DNA of 64,000 nt from Lachnospiraceae bacterium (GTDB lineage Bacteria > Bacillota > Clostridia > Lachnospirales > Lachnospiraceae). The notes beneath the pieces were generated by a model. The model had not been told where the DNA came from and ran no database searches. It saw nothing but the letters and a program-made list of their open reading frames with translations. Of the stretch, positions 35,236-43,473 are shown piece after piece. The stretch spans positions 21,238-85,237 of the forward strand of contig CAJTEY010000018.1 in the NCBI GenBank assembly GCA_910575775.1, given 5' to 3'. Position numbers and translations under genes: made by a program. The stretch's first letter is position 1. The number at the start of each line of letters is the position of its first letter.

Positions 35236-35847
35236 ATGAATATTTCATGGGATCAGACCAGCAGTATCTTGCGGAGGATGAATACTGCAGGCATGTTGAA
35301 GAGCACACAGGACAGGCTGGAGCGTCAGGAACAGACGCAGGAGCAGGTGGATTTTTTCGAGAAGCAGAAAGAGAACCTGAAAAATGTTTCCTGTGAAAGT
35401 GTGGAGGAGATCGCTGAAAAGCTGAAAATGTTCCAATCCTACGAGGATCAGATTTCATCGATAAAGGCGGCTTACAACCAGGAGCAGATGTTCCATATTC
35501 TGGATGAATCCACAGAGCAGGGCGAGAAGATTGCGGAAGCGGTCGAGGATACAAAACCCAAGACTCCGGAGGAGCGACTGGAAGAAATGGCCGAGGAAGC
35601 GCTTGGCATCGAGGATGGCGGCGAACTCGAGGAGGCAATGGAAGAACTCGAGGAAGTTGTGGAGGAGCTGACCGAGGAACTGGTGGAGGAGACGACCGAG
35701 GAGCTTACGGAAGCGCTGCCCGAGAATGCGGAGCTTTCTGCAGAAGAGGTTGCGGAGGCGGCGGCTGCGGCCAATGCGGCGGAAAAGGAAGCGGCCAATG
35801 CGGCGGGAATACCCGAGGGGTATATGCCGTTTGATGTGAGACTGTAG
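35236..35847 (+). CDS. Acidic coiled-coil protein of unknown function
   Basis: The 203-residue protein has a helical N-terminal half (NISWDQTSSILRRMNTAGMLKSTQDRLERQEQTQEQVDFFEKQKENL) and a strongly acidic C-terminal half built of short E-rich helices (EELEEVVEELTEELVEETTEELTEALPENAEL, written here only as a pattern of EL/EE repeats). It ends in an alanine-rich segment and GIPEGYMPFDVRL. The ATG at 35236 follows AGGCAGGCGGCG; a GTG at 35164 is an alternative start. I do not recognise the family. It is bordered by a terminator and appears monocistronic. Confidence 0.6.
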   Translation: MNISWDQTSSILRRMNTAGMLKSTQDRLERQEQTQEQVDFFEKQKENLKNVSCESVEEIAEKLKMFQSYEDQISSIKAAYNQEQMFHILDESTEQGEKIAEAVEDTKPKTPEERLEEMAEEALGIEDGGELEEAMEELEEVVEELTEELVEETTEELTEALPENAELSAEEVAEAAAAANAAEKEAANAAGIPEGYMPFDVRL

Positions 35848-35853
35848 ACAAAA

Positions 35854-35895
35854 AAGGGAATGTCTGGCGCTGCGGCGCGGACATTCCTTTCTTGT
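35854..35895. terminator. Terminator between convergent genes
   Basis: AAGGGAATGTC (35854-35864) pairs with GACATTCCTTT (35880-35890) with a GC-rich loop, flanked by A-rich and T-rich sides. Confidence 0.8.
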
Positions 35896-35950
35896 ATGAT
35901 CATATTTTGTGACAAAATGGGGGAAAAGATATGGGAAGATGCATTGCGCT

Positions 35951-37477
35951 TTATAACGGCACAACTTTCGTTGCCACCTTCTCCCGGAACCGCACATCAT
36001 GCTCCACAAAGAGCAGTGTCGGCTCATATTCCAAAAGCAGTTTCTCAATCTGCATCCGGGAGAAGACGTCGATATAGTTAAGCGGTTCATCCCAGATGTA
36101 GAGGTGCGCGGGAGTCAGCAGGCTTGCCGCCAGCAGCACCTTTTTCTTCTGTCCTTCCGAGTAATCCTCCATATTTTTTGCAAACTGTGTCCGCTCAAAG
36201 TCAAGCTGTCTTAAGACAGCGCAGAACAGGCTTTGATCCAGATTCCGTTTTTTACAGAAATCGGCAATGCTGCCCGCCAAGCCGGAAGTGTCCAGGTTGA
36301 CGTAGGAAATCACAAGTCCAGAGGCAGTTTCACAGACGCCTTCCTCTGTGAATGCCATACCAAAATTCTGAAATCCGGCTCTTTGCAGAATCACCTTTAT
36401 AAGAGTGGATTTCCCGCATCCGTTTTCCCCATGCAGGGCAACTCTGTCCCCGCGCTGGATCTCAAAGGTGATCCCGGAAAAGACAGGCGATTTGGCATCC
36501 GCATATTGCAGACCGTAGTCCCGGATCTGCACAAGTCTTTCCTTATGGTGGGAGAGCGGCGCAAGCCTTAAATCTATCGTTTTTTCCAGATCCTGCAAAA
36601 GTCCTTCCTTCTCCTCGATTTCCCGGTCAATCCGCCGCTTCATCTGGGTCACCCGGCTCTGCATTTTTTTAGTCTTCGCGCCGATATAAGCCCTTGTGCC
36701 CTTGCAGCGGTCATGTTCATTGACGGGGTCATAACCGATCTTGGTTGCTTCGTTTTTGTCAGCCCAGTCCGAGGCCCGTCTGGCGGCCTGTCTCAGTGTT
36801 CTGATTTCTTTCAGATGTTTTTCGTTTTCGGAAAGGACAAACTGGTCCCTGCGCTGTTTGTTTTCCCACCAGATGCTGAAATTGCCGCTTTGTACATCAA
36901 TGCTCTGCCTGTTTAAGACAAGGACGTGATCAATGCAGGCGTCCAGCAGATCCCGGTCATGGGATACCAGTATAAAGCCTTTTTTGGCGGCGAGATAATT
37001 TTTCACGATTTCTCTGGCTTCCCGGTCCAGATGGTTTGTCGGTTCGTCGATCAGCAGGAAATCATTTTCGCCTGAGAACAAAACGGCCAGCAGGATCTTT
37101 GTCTGTTCCCCGAAACTTAAGGTTTCAAAAGAGCGGTAGAGGATTTCTGCGTCCTCGTTAAGCTGCGCCAGCTCACAGATCACCCGCCACTCTTCACATC
37201 CCGGTTTCAACTCGTCCAGAAAGGCGGATGCGGGCAGTTTTCGCTGTGTCGCTGTGATAAGATAAGGAAAATAATCAAAGGCCGCAGATGCGCTTATGGA
37301 GCCCTGATAAGTATATTTTCCCGTCAGCAGGCGCAGGAAGGTGGTTTTTCCTTTTCCATTCCGTCCGATAAAGCCTAATTTCCAGTCAGTATCAATCGAA
37401 AAAGAGACATTTTCGAAGATATTGTCAAAGCTCCCTTCATAGCAGAACGTCAGATTTGTTACATTTATTTGTGACAT
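35951..37477 (-). CDS. ABC-F ATPase, Lsa/Vml-like ribosome protection type
   Basis: The 508-residue protein has two ABC domains and no membrane part. Domain 1 has Walker A GRNGKGKTTFL, signature LSFGEQTKILLA and Walker B FLLIDEPTNHLDREA. A charged interdomain linker (about 190-300) carries the antibiotic-resistance-type arm. Domain 2 has GENGCGKSTLI, YSEGQKKKVLLA and YIWDEPLNYIDVFSR. The length and sequence resemble Lsa-type proteins that protect ribosomes from lincosamides, pleuromutilins and streptogramin A. Start ATG 37477 follows AAGGGAGAGATGTGT. A long leader of about 320 nt with hairpins precedes it. The exact drug profile cannot be read from sequence. Confidence 0.86.
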   Translation of the reverse strand: MSQINVTNLTFCYEGSFDNIFENVSFSIDTDWKLGFIGRNGKGKTTFLRLLTGKYTYQGSISASAAFDYFPYLITATQRKLPASAFLDELKPGCEEWRVICELAQLNEDAEILYRSFETLSFGEQTKILLAVLFSGENDFLLIDEPTNHLDREAREIVKNYLAAKKGFILVSHDRDLLDACIDHVLVLNRQSIDVQSGNFSIWWENKQRRDQFVLSENEKHLKEIRTLRQAARRASDWADKNEATKIGYDPVNEHDRCKGTRAYIGAKTKKMQSRVTQMKRRIDREIEEKEGLLQDLEKTIDLRLAPLSHHKERLVQIRDYGLQYADAKSPVFSGITFEIQRGDRVALHGENGCGKSTLIKVILQRAGFQNFGMAFTEEGVCETASGLVISYVNLDTSGLAGSIADFCKKRNLDQSLFCAVLRQLDFERTQFAKNMEDYSEGQKKKVLLAASLLTPAHLYIWDEPLNYIDVFSRMQIEKLLLEYEPTLLFVEHDVRFREKVATKVVPL

Positions 37478-37494
37478 ACACATCTCTCCCTTCT

Positions 37495-37543
37495 AAAAAC
37501 CTCCATAAGCAAGAGGCGGTTCAGAGAATGCCAGGCATTCTCT
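37495..37543 (-). promoter_or_regulatory. Attenuator-like hairpins just upstream of the ABC-F start
   Basis: On the minus strand a perfect 10-bp palindrome (arms at 37534-37543 and 37523-37532, GAGAATGCC type) is followed by a CCTC/GAGG hairpin (37500-37517) running into TTTTT at 37495-37499. The T-run ends about 18 bp before the start codon. The terminator stem is short, so a role in attenuation is plausible but not proven. Confidence 0.5.
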
Positions 37544-37764
37544 CAAAAAGTTTCAGGCTGCGGAGTATGCATGAAAAAGTGTCGTCGCCGGAAAAGTCAC
37601 ATGATATGCTCAGTTACCTCACAGGGAGTGTCGTGCGGAAAACGCACCACAAAAGAATGCACACAAAAAGAGAGGTTATGAGAACATAATCCACTTTTGG
37701 CGACATGAAAATGGTATGGGAACAGACTCCCATTCATCAAAACATTCATGCAATCAAAAGTAGA

Positions 37765-37776
37765 TTATTTTTTCAT
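37765..37776 (-). CDS. Three-codon leader ORF (MKK) in the ABC-F leader
   Basis: ATG AAA AAA TAA follows a very strong ribosome site GAGAGAGGTGAAAGG and lies about 25 nt after the predicted transcription start. The strength of the site, with almost no coding sequence behind it, is typical of regulatory leader peptides upstream of antibiotic-responsive genes. Confidence 0.55.
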   Translation of the reverse strand: MKK

Positions 37777-37806
37777 CCTTTCACCTCTCTCTTCAAAGAT
37801 AGAGTC

Positions 37807-37835
37807 ATTCTAACACTGCAGTTTCATTTTGTCAA
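37807..37835 (-). promoter_or_regulatory. Promoter of ABC-F transcript
   Basis: On the minus strand TTGACA (37830-37835), 17 bp, TAGAAT (37807-37812). This gives a leader of roughly 320 nt before the ABC-F start codon. No other gene is visible in this 480-bp gap. Confidence 0.78.
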
Positions 37836-37963
37836 ACAGGAAATTTCGGACATAGGACTGCCCCACATTCAGACACGGCATCTTATGTGCTTTTTGCTTG
37901 CGTTTCAGTAAGTGGGATAGTATAGTTAAAGGAAGAGAAAATTGGCAGGAGGGTACTGGATTT

Positions 37964-38302
37964 ATGATTTTAAATTTTGACGCAATTGACGAACAGGTCA
38001 TCCCCAATTTTAAAGGCGGAGAGAAGCAGTTAAAAACACACTTGTACGCGGATGAGGCGTGCAAAATCATGCGGGCATCCTTAGAACCGGGGGCGAGTAT
38101 CGGCCTGCATACCCACGAGACGGACAGTGAAATTGTTTTTATGTTGAAGGGAACGGGAGTTGTTCTAAACGACGGAGAAAGAGAAATTCTGCCGGCGGGG
38201 AGCTGTCATTACTGCCCGAACGGGCACAGCCACAGCCTGCGCAATGAGAGCAGTGAGGTGATTGAATTTTACGCGGTGGTGCCGGGAACTGTGATGGGGT
38301 AA
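37964..38302 (+). CDS. Cupin-domain protein
   Basis: The 112-residue protein is a single beta-barrel cupin. Motif 1 is visible as GLHTHETDSEIVFMLKGTG (HxH...E) and motif 2 as LPAGSCHYCPNGHSHSL (H). These residues bind a divalent metal. The family includes isomerases, dioxygenases and sugar-binding proteins, and the substrate is not evident. ATG 37964 follows GGCAGGAGGGTAC. It precedes the aminopeptidase gene by 38 bp and is probably in the same operon. Confidence 0.88.
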   Translation: MILNFDAIDEQVIPNFKGGEKQLKTHLYADEACKIMRASLEPGASIGLHTHETDSEIVFMLKGTGVVLNDGEREILPAGSCHYCPNGHSHSLRNESSEVIEFYAVVPGTVMG

Positions 38303-38340
38303 AAATGATGCGCAGCACAGAGCGCAGAAATGAGGTGGGT

Positions 38341-40131
38341 ATGAATACGATAGAAAAACTGCAGGCGCTCCGGGGGGAGATGCGAAAAAAGAATCTTTCG
38401 GCGTACATTGTGCCGACGGAGGATTTTCACTGCTCAGAGTATGTGGGGGATTACTTTAAGGCAAGGGAGTATCTGTCCGGGTTTACAGGATCAGCGGGTA
38501 CGCTTCTGGTGATGCCGGAAAGGGCTTTGCTGTGGACGGACGGCAGATATTTTCTGCAGGCGGAAGCACAGCTTTCCGGCAGTGGCATTGAGCTGATGAA
38601 GAGCGGAGAGCCGGGGGTTCCAACGCTCCCGGAGTTTCTTGACGAACACTTAAAAAAGGGAGCGGTTGTGGGTTTCGACGGAAGAACAGTGACCGGCGCT
38701 TTTGTGGAGGAACTCAAGGAGAAGACGGCGGCGAAACAGGTTACCTTTTACGGGAAAAGGGATCTGGCTGACCGGGTCTGGGAGGAGCGGCCGCCTATGT
38801 CGGCGGAGCCTGTGTGGGAGCTTGGGATATCCTACGCGGGGCTTTCCAGGGAGGAGAAGCTTGCAAAGGTGAGACAGGAGATGGAGAAGGAGAGGGCGGA
38901 TGCGTTTCTGGTGACGGCGCTGGATGAAACCGCTTGGCTCTTAAATCTGCGCGGCAGCGATGTGAAGCACACACCCGTTTTTCTCTCCTATATGTTTATC
39001 ACCAAGAGACGTGCCCTGTTATGTGCACAAAAGAGCGCCTTTTCCGAGGCGGTCTGCAGCGAACTGGCGAAAGCGGGCGTAACCCTTCTGCCCTATGAGA
39101 GCATAGAGGATATGGTGGCTTCCCTGCCGGCAGGGCAGAGAATCCTTGTGGATGAAAAAAAGGTCAGCTACCGGCTGTTAAAAATGATTTCCAAAGGGGT
39201 GGAGAAGATCAACAGACCCAGTCCCATTGCACTGATGAAGGCGGTGAAGACGGAGCGGGAAATCACTCATATACGCTCGGTTCATGTGAAGGACGGGGTG
39301 GCAGTGACCCGGTTTATTTACTGGCTGAAGACCCATGTGGGTGCGGAGGAGATCACAGAGATCAGTGCGGCTTCCAAGCTGGAGGCGTTCCGGGCCGGGC
39401 GGGAAGGGTATTTGGGCCCCAGCTTTGATCCGATTATGGCCTACGGGCCTCATGGGGCCATCGTGCACTACGAGGCGACCCCGGAGACGGATGTGGCGAT
39501 GGAGCCAAAGAGCTTCTGCCTTGCCGATACAGGGGGGCATTACAGCGAAGGCACCACAGACATTACCCGGACGATTGCCCTGGGAGAATTGACGGCGAGG
39601 GAGAAGAGGGCCTATACCCTTGTGTTAAAAGGCCATCTGCGGCTTGGCGCGGCGAAATTTTTGGAGGGCGTCTGCGGACAGAACCTGGATGTGCTGGCGA
39701 GACAGCCGCTCTGGGAAGAAGGACTGGATTATAACCACGGCACGGGACACGGCGTTGGGTATCTCTTGAGCGTGCATGAAGGTCCCCAGAACTTCCGCTG
39801 GCGTATGGGCGGTGAGGCGGCCTGCGTGCCCCTGCAGGAGGGGATGGTGCTCTCCAATGAACCGGGATTGTATCTGACAGGACAGTTTGGCATCAGGCAT
39901 GAGAATCTGGTGCTGGTCAGAAAAGGGGAGAAGACCAATTACGGGCAGTTCATGTATCTGGAACCGCTCACGATGGTTCCATTCGATAAGGATGCGATTG
40001 ACGTAAGTCTGATGACGCCGCAAGAGATCAGCCTGCTGAACGATTACCATACAAAGGTGTATGAGACACTTGCGCCTTATTTTACAGGGGAGGAGCTTGC
40101 ATGGCTTGGGGAGGCTACTGCGGCGGTATAG
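38341..40131 (+). CDS. Aminopeptidase P family Xaa-Pro peptidase
   Basis: The 596-residue enzyme has the three-domain form of aminopeptidase P: two N-terminal creatinase-like domains (about 1-135 and 155-300) and a C-terminal pita-bread M24 domain (about 310-530). Metal ligands lie in CLADTGGHYSEGTTDITRTIALG, HGTGHGVGYLLSVHEGP, LSNEPGLYL and GIRHENLVLV. It removes N-terminal residues before proline in the cytosol. The C-terminal tail carries the conserved TKVYETLAPYFTGEELAWL segment. ATG 38341 follows GAGGTGGGT; a start at 38305 is less likely. Confidence 0.94.
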   Translation: MNTIEKLQALRGEMRKKNLSAYIVPTEDFHCSEYVGDYFKAREYLSGFTGSAGTLLVMPERALLWTDGRYFLQAEAQLSGSGIELMKSGEPGVPTLPEFLDEHLKKGAVVGFDGRTVTGAFVEELKEKTAAKQVTFYGKRDLADRVWEERPPMSAEPVWELGISYAGLSREEKLAKVRQEMEKERADAFLVTALDETAWLLNLRGSDVKHTPVFLSYMFITKRRALLCAQKSAFSEAVCSELAKAGVTLLPYESIEDMVASLPAGQRILVDEKKVSYRLLKMISKGVEKINRPSPIALMKAVKTEREITHIRSVHVKDGVAVTRFIYWLKTHVGAEEITEISAASKLEAFRAGREGYLGPSFDPIMAYGPHGAIVHYEATPETDVAMEPKSFCLADTGGHYSEGTTDITRTIALGELTAREKRAYTLVLKGHLRLGAAKFLEGVCGQNLDVLARQPLWEEGLDYNHGTGHGVGYLLSVHEGPQNFRWRMGGEAACVPLQEGMVLSNEPGLYLTGQFGIRHENLVLVRKGEKTNYGQFMYLEPLTMVPFDKDAIDVSLMTPQEISLLNDYHTKVYETLAPYFTGEELAWLGEATAAV

Positions 40132-40140
40132 GAACGTAAG

Positions 40141-40725
40141 ATGGAATGGAGTCTGGCATTTTTCATAAAAAGTGTGCTTCTCGGCGTCGGACTCGCGATG
40201 GATGCCTTTTCGGTTTCTATGGCAAACGGGTTAAACGAGCCGGATATGAGACGTAAAAAAATGTGCGCGACAGCGGGAGTATTTGCCCTGTTTCAGGCAG
40301 TCATGCCGATGATCGGCTGGATATGCGTCCACACACTCATACGGTACTTTACGGTATTCAGCAAGTGCATACCGTGGATTGCGCTCGTTTTGCTTCTGTT
40401 TATCGGCGGCAAGATGCTGAAGGAGGGGATCGGAAACAGCGGAGAGGAGACCACAAAAACCCGGCTGGGGATTGCCGCTCTTCTGGTGCAGGGAATCGCC
40501 ACTTCCATAGACGCCTTATCGGTCGGTTTTACAATTGCGGAATACGGATTTATGATGGCCTTTGTATGCGCATTCCTTATTTCAGTGGTTACGTTTGTGA
40601 TCTGTATGGCGGGGCTTGTCATCGGCAAAAAGTTTGGGACGGCTCTTTCCGGCAGGGCGGCGGTGCTCGGCGGCATCATTCTGATTGCGATCGGTGTTGA
40701 GATATTTATTTCCGGGGTCTTTTAG
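40141..40725 (+). CDS. mntP: MntP-type manganese efflux pump
   Basis: The 194-residue protein has six membrane helices with the two conserved aspartates in the motifs GLAMDAFSVSMANG (residues about 20-33) and ATSIDALSVGFTIA (about 120-133), the hallmark of MntP/YebN. It exports Mn2+ and protects against manganese overload. In many genomes the gene is under a Mn2+ riboswitch, but no yybP-ykoY fold is evident here. It starts 10 bp after the aminopeptidase stop with GGAACGTAAG and is probably co-transcribed. Confidence 0.92.
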   Translation: MEWSLAFFIKSVLLGVGLAMDAFSVSMANGLNEPDMRRKKMCATAGVFALFQAVMPMIGWICVHTLIRYFTVFSKCIPWIALVLLLFIGGKMLKEGIGNSGEETTKTRLGIAALLVQGIATSIDALSVGFTIAEYGFMMAFVCAFLISVVTFVICMAGLVIGKKFGTALSGRAAVLGGIILIAIGVEIFISGVF

Positions 40726-40732
40726 GCCAAAG

Positions 40733-41194
40733 TTATTTATTCTGATGCTGGTGCAGGGTCGCGTTCATTTTCTTGATGTTGTGTCTGATGAAGGCATACT
40801 GTATCAGCCATATGATGGCATAATTACATGCGAACATGCCAAAATACTTTACAATGCCCATCAGACTGTGCTCCGTCCAGTAAGTGATATAGGCGATTGG
40901 CATCATCAAAACGGTGATGAGCAGAAAGTAAATACCGGTCTGTTTGGCAAGCCCCCAAGTCTCCAGATCCCAGATCACGGAACATCCGGCGCATCCCCCT
41001 CCGAGCAGGCCGCACAGGAGCGCCTGTACGATGACGGCGCCTATTTCACTTCCCACCAGTTCCACCAGTTCTGGCATGCAGGGAACGTAGTAACCGTCCT
41101 CCCAGATCAGGGAAGTGATGATCGTGAAGGTGTAGCCGATGGAAAGTCCCAGAGGGAAACCATACAACCCGCGTATAATGATTTTTTTTAACAT
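40733..41194 (-). CDS. DUF3021 membrane protein
   Basis: The 153-residue protein has four membrane helices and the DUF3021 pattern (RGLYGFPLGLSIGYTFTII, EIGAVIVQALLCGLLGGGCAGCSVIWD, YITYWTEHSLMGIVKYFGMFACNYAIIWLIQY shortened in print). Genes of this family are nearly always encoded with a LytTR DNA-binding protein and probably form a membrane anti-activator that binds it. Here it starts 10 bp after the LytTR gene, the same arrangement. GTGAGGTAAAAGAC precedes the ATG. Confidence 0.9.
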   Translation of the reverse strand: MLKKIIIRGLYGFPLGLSIGYTFTIITSLIWEDGYYVPCMPELVELVGSEIGAVIVQALLCGLLGGGCAGCSVIWDLETWGLAKQTGIYFLLITVLMMPIAYITYWTEHSLMGIVKYFGMFACNYAIIWLIQYAFIRHNIKKMNATLHQHQNK

Positions 41195-41204
41195 GTCTTT
41201 TACC

Positions 41205-41645
41205 TCACATTCCTAATATTTTTTTGATTTTTGAGACATAACGTCTGGAAACATAAGTAGTCGTACCGTTTGTCAGCTTCACATAGATCGTGCCGCTGAA
41301 ACTCAAGTCAAAGTTTTTCACCTTTTTTAAGTGAATGATCTCCGAGTTGGAGATACGGACAAACTGGGAGGGATTTAACCGCTCCGAAACCTCATAGAGC
41401 CTGAGCCGCAGAAGGTATTCTCCCTTGTCTGTCACCGCAAAAACTTTGCCCCCTGCCGCATAAATCCGAAACAGATCATCCGGCTCTATGACTTCCATCT
41501 TGCCGTCTTTGCTGCCGGTGAGGATGGGTGGCGTCTGGTCGGACAGCCTCTGCATGAGGGTATTCACTTCTTCCGTTATGGAAGCGGTGTGTATGACGAT
41601 TTTCGGCTCGGTACAGGAGCTGTCTATTTTTATTTCAACCTGCAT
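41205..41645 (-). CDS. LytTR DNA-binding protein without receiver domain
   Basis: The 146-residue protein has a short N-terminal helical segment and a LytTR domain (about 50-146) with RIYAAGGKVFAVTDKGEYLLRLRLYE, LNPSQFVRISNSEIIHL and FSGTIYVKLTNGTTTYVSRRYVSKIK. There is no receiver domain, so it is a stand-alone regulator of the LytTR regulatory system type. Its DUF3021 partner follows. ATG 41645 was selected because CGGGAGGTGAACACAGAA lies upstream. The promoter sits at about 41718-41746. Target genes are unknown. Confidence 0.9.
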   Translation of the reverse strand: MQVEIKIDSSCTEPKIVIHTASITEEVNTLMQRLSDQTPPILTGSKDGKMEVIEPDDLFRIYAAGGKVFAVTDKGEYLLRLRLYEVSERLNPSQFVRISNSEIIHLKKVKNFDLSFSGTIYVKLTNGTTTYVSRRYVSKIKKILGM

Positions 41646-41717
41646 TTCTGTGTTCACCTCCCGGTCACAGCGTTTATCTTCTTTCATGTATGCTCTGTTT
41701 TCTTTCTGTGATGTCAT

Positions 41718-41823
41718 TATAGGAAAAGGGGATATTTCCTGCAACTGTTTTCTGATAGTCGGTTGTATACGGGGCATAAGTGGTGTACAGGTACTTGTTC
41801 GTTTGGTATTCTTTCGGTATAAT
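41718..41823. promoter_or_regulatory. Divergent promoters between LytTR and aldolase genes
   Basis: Minus strand: TTGCAG (41741-41746), 17 bp, TATAAT (41718-41723), facing the LytTR/DUF3021 pair. Plus strand: TTGTTC (41795-41800), 17 bp, TATAAT (41818-41823), facing the aldolase gene. The two start sites are about 115 bp apart. Confidence 0.7.
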
Positions 41824-41938
41824 AATTGCGTGCGGACGATATTTTCTGACAGTGGGACGACAGGCGTTTTAAATGGATATATACTGCGACAGCAGGAAAG
41901 GTCGTGCGAGAAAATGAGGTATCAAACGGAGGAAAATC

Positions 41939-42583
41939 ATGAGGGATGAAAAAATAGTTCGGGAAGAAATATGCGAGATTGGGAGAAGGATGTACGGCCG
42001 GCGGATGGTGGCGGCAAACGATGGCAATATTTCGGTGCGGCTTTCGGAGAATGAGATTATCTGTACGCCCACAGGTGTTTCCAAGGGTTTTATGAAGCCG
42101 GAGCAGCTCTGCAAAATGGATGTTTCGGGTAATGTGCTGGAGGCGGCAGAAGGGTTTGGCCCGTCCTCCGAGGTCAAGATGCATCTGCGCGTCTATCAGA
42201 AATGCCCGGATATTTCGGCTGTGGTACATGCCCATCCCATTTTTGCCACCAGCTTTGCGGTGATGGGCAGGGCGCTTGACAGTCCGATTATGCCAGAGGT
42301 GATTGTCAATTTCGGAAAGATACCGCTTGCCCCTTACGGCACGCCCTCTACAGCGGAGATCCCGGACGCCATTGAGCCTTATCTGGCGGATTACCAGGCC
42401 ATTCTGCTGGAGAGCCACGGTGCGCTCACATGGGCGAAGGATCTGACGGCGGCATATATGAAGATGGAGTCTTTGGAGTTTTATGCGGAACTTCTGTATC
42501 GGACAACACAGCTTGGCGGGCCGAGAGAGCTCGGTGAGGAGAAACTGGAACGGCTGTATCAGGTAATTGGTATGCAAAAATAA
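41939..42583 (+). CDS. Class II aldolase/adducin-family protein
   Basis: The 214-residue protein is homologous to L-fuculose-1-phosphate and L-ribulose-5-phosphate aldolase/epimerases. The zinc site is visible as VVHAHPIFATSFAVMG and a third histidine in ESHGALTWAKD. ANDGNISVRLSENEIICTPTGVSKG matches the N-terminal signature. It cleaves or epimerises phosphorylated sugars. Its operon is single-gene; the closest carbohydrate genes are the ABC transporter on the other strand. GGAGGAAAATC precedes the ATG. A real substrate cannot be assigned. Confidence 0.88.
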   Translation: MRDEKIVREEICEIGRRMYGRRMVAANDGNISVRLSENEIICTPTGVSKGFMKPEQLCKMDVSGNVLEAAEGFGPSSEVKMHLRVYQKCPDISAVVHAHPIFATSFAVMGRALDSPIMPEVIVNFGKIPLAPYGTPSTAEIPDAIEPYLADYQAILLESHGALTWAKDLTAAYMKMESLEFYAELLYRTTQLGGPRELGEEKLERLYQVIGMQK

Positions 42584-42610
42584 AAAATCGTCGCAATTTC
42601 CTGTTTATAT

Positions 42611-42655
42611 AAAAAAAGCTGCCGGAACGGCGAAGCGATCCGCAGTTCCGGCAGC
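42611..42655 (-). terminator. Terminator of lipoprotein gene
   Basis: GCTGCCGGAAC (42618-42628) pairs perfectly with GTTCCGGCAGC (42645-42655), and on the minus strand the stem is followed by seven T residues. Confidence 0.9.
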
Positions 42656-42668
42656 AGGGACGTATCTT

Positions 42669-43400
42669 TTACTTTACGGTAAGGGAAGTGATATGCGGGT
42701 TTACGCCCTCATACCAGTACAGATAACCTTCCATATCAACCGTGTCGCCAACGTTTAAGCCCTTAACTGCCTGGTAAACGTCAGTACTGCTGTCGCACAG
42801 ATAGGACTCCACCGTGAAGGTGTAGGTCTGGCCGTCCTTGGAGACATTGAAGTACAGGTCGCTTCCGTCCTCACCGGAGCCGTCCCAGTTATAGAGGAAA
42901 GCGGCGCCGCTGTCGTCGGCAGCTTCCACGGTCATGCCCTTGAAGGAAACAAACTCATTCTGGTGGTCGATCAGCTCATCCTTGCCGAGAAGGTCGGTTA
43001 CATCTGTGACAGGCGCCACATAATTGCCATCCTGAATCTCGATGGCTGCGCCTTCGGCAACTTCCACTTCGCCGGACCATTCGGTCTTGTAGCCGGTCAC
43101 TTTGATTTTCGTGCCGGGAGTCAGCTTGGCGTAATCTGCCTCGGAACAGACAGCGTTGTAAACGAAATATGCGCCGTCCTTATCCTGTGTGTAGAGGGTA
43201 GCCTTATCCTCCCACCAGGACTGCTTTGCCTGTACATATGTCTCGATTACCACTTCACTGTCAATTGCGGCAGCCATGTACTCGTCATGGGTCATAACGC
43301 CCTCGGATTTTTTGTCTTCTCCGCTGTTTCCGTCTTTACCGCAGGCGGTAAGTGACAAAACAAGGGCCAGCGTCAGGGTTAATGCAAGTGTCTTTTTCAT
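42669..43400 (-). CDS. Putative lipoprotein with OB-fold-like repeats
   Basis: The 243-residue protein begins MKKTLALTLTLALVLSLTACG, a lipoprotein signal with lipobox LTAC and cysteine near residue 20, followed by a charged spacer. The mature part shows two similar segments (about 40-110 and 130-243) with TYVQAKQSWWEDKATLYTQ, KVTGYKTEWSGEVEV, and VGDTVDMEGYLYWYEG. This suggests nucleic-acid-binding-like or sugar-binding-like OB folds. Function is unknown. ATG 43400 follows CGAGGAGGAGAATT. It stands between a terminator and the sugar-binding protein gene, with its own leader. Confidence 0.78.
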   Translation of the reverse strand: MKKTLALTLTLALVLSLTACGKDGNSGEDKKSEGVMTHDEYMAAAIDSEVVIETYVQAKQSWWEDKATLYTQDKDGAYFVYNAVCSEADYAKLTPGTKIKVTGYKTEWSGEVEVAEGAAIEIQDGNYVAPVTDVTDLLGKDELIDHQNEFVSFKGMTVEAADDSGAAFLYNWDGSGEDGSDLYFNVSKDGQTYTFTVESYLCDSSTDVYQAVKGLNVGDTVDMEGYLYWYEGVNPHITSLTVK

Positions 43401-43473
43401 AATTCTCCTCCTCGATCGTAGCGTATTCTGGTTAGCTTTTACAGCGACGATTATACCATAACCAGTGGATAAA

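Noticed and set aside
37523..37543. Main terminator of the ABC-F leader
   Set aside because: The 10-bp palindrome has almost no loop and is not followed by T residues on the minus strand. The weaker adjacent stem with TTTTT was preferred as a possible attenuator.
37624..37752. Possible 48-residue leader ORF on the minus strand in the ABC-F leader
   Set aside because: It has no convincing ribosome site and the translated peptide shows no recognisable pattern, unlike the MKK leader with a strong site.
40040..40140. Manganese (yybP-ykoY) riboswitch upstream of mntP
   Set aside because: Only 9 bp separate the aminopeptidase stop from the mntP start, leaving no room for the aptamer, and no matching motif is visible.
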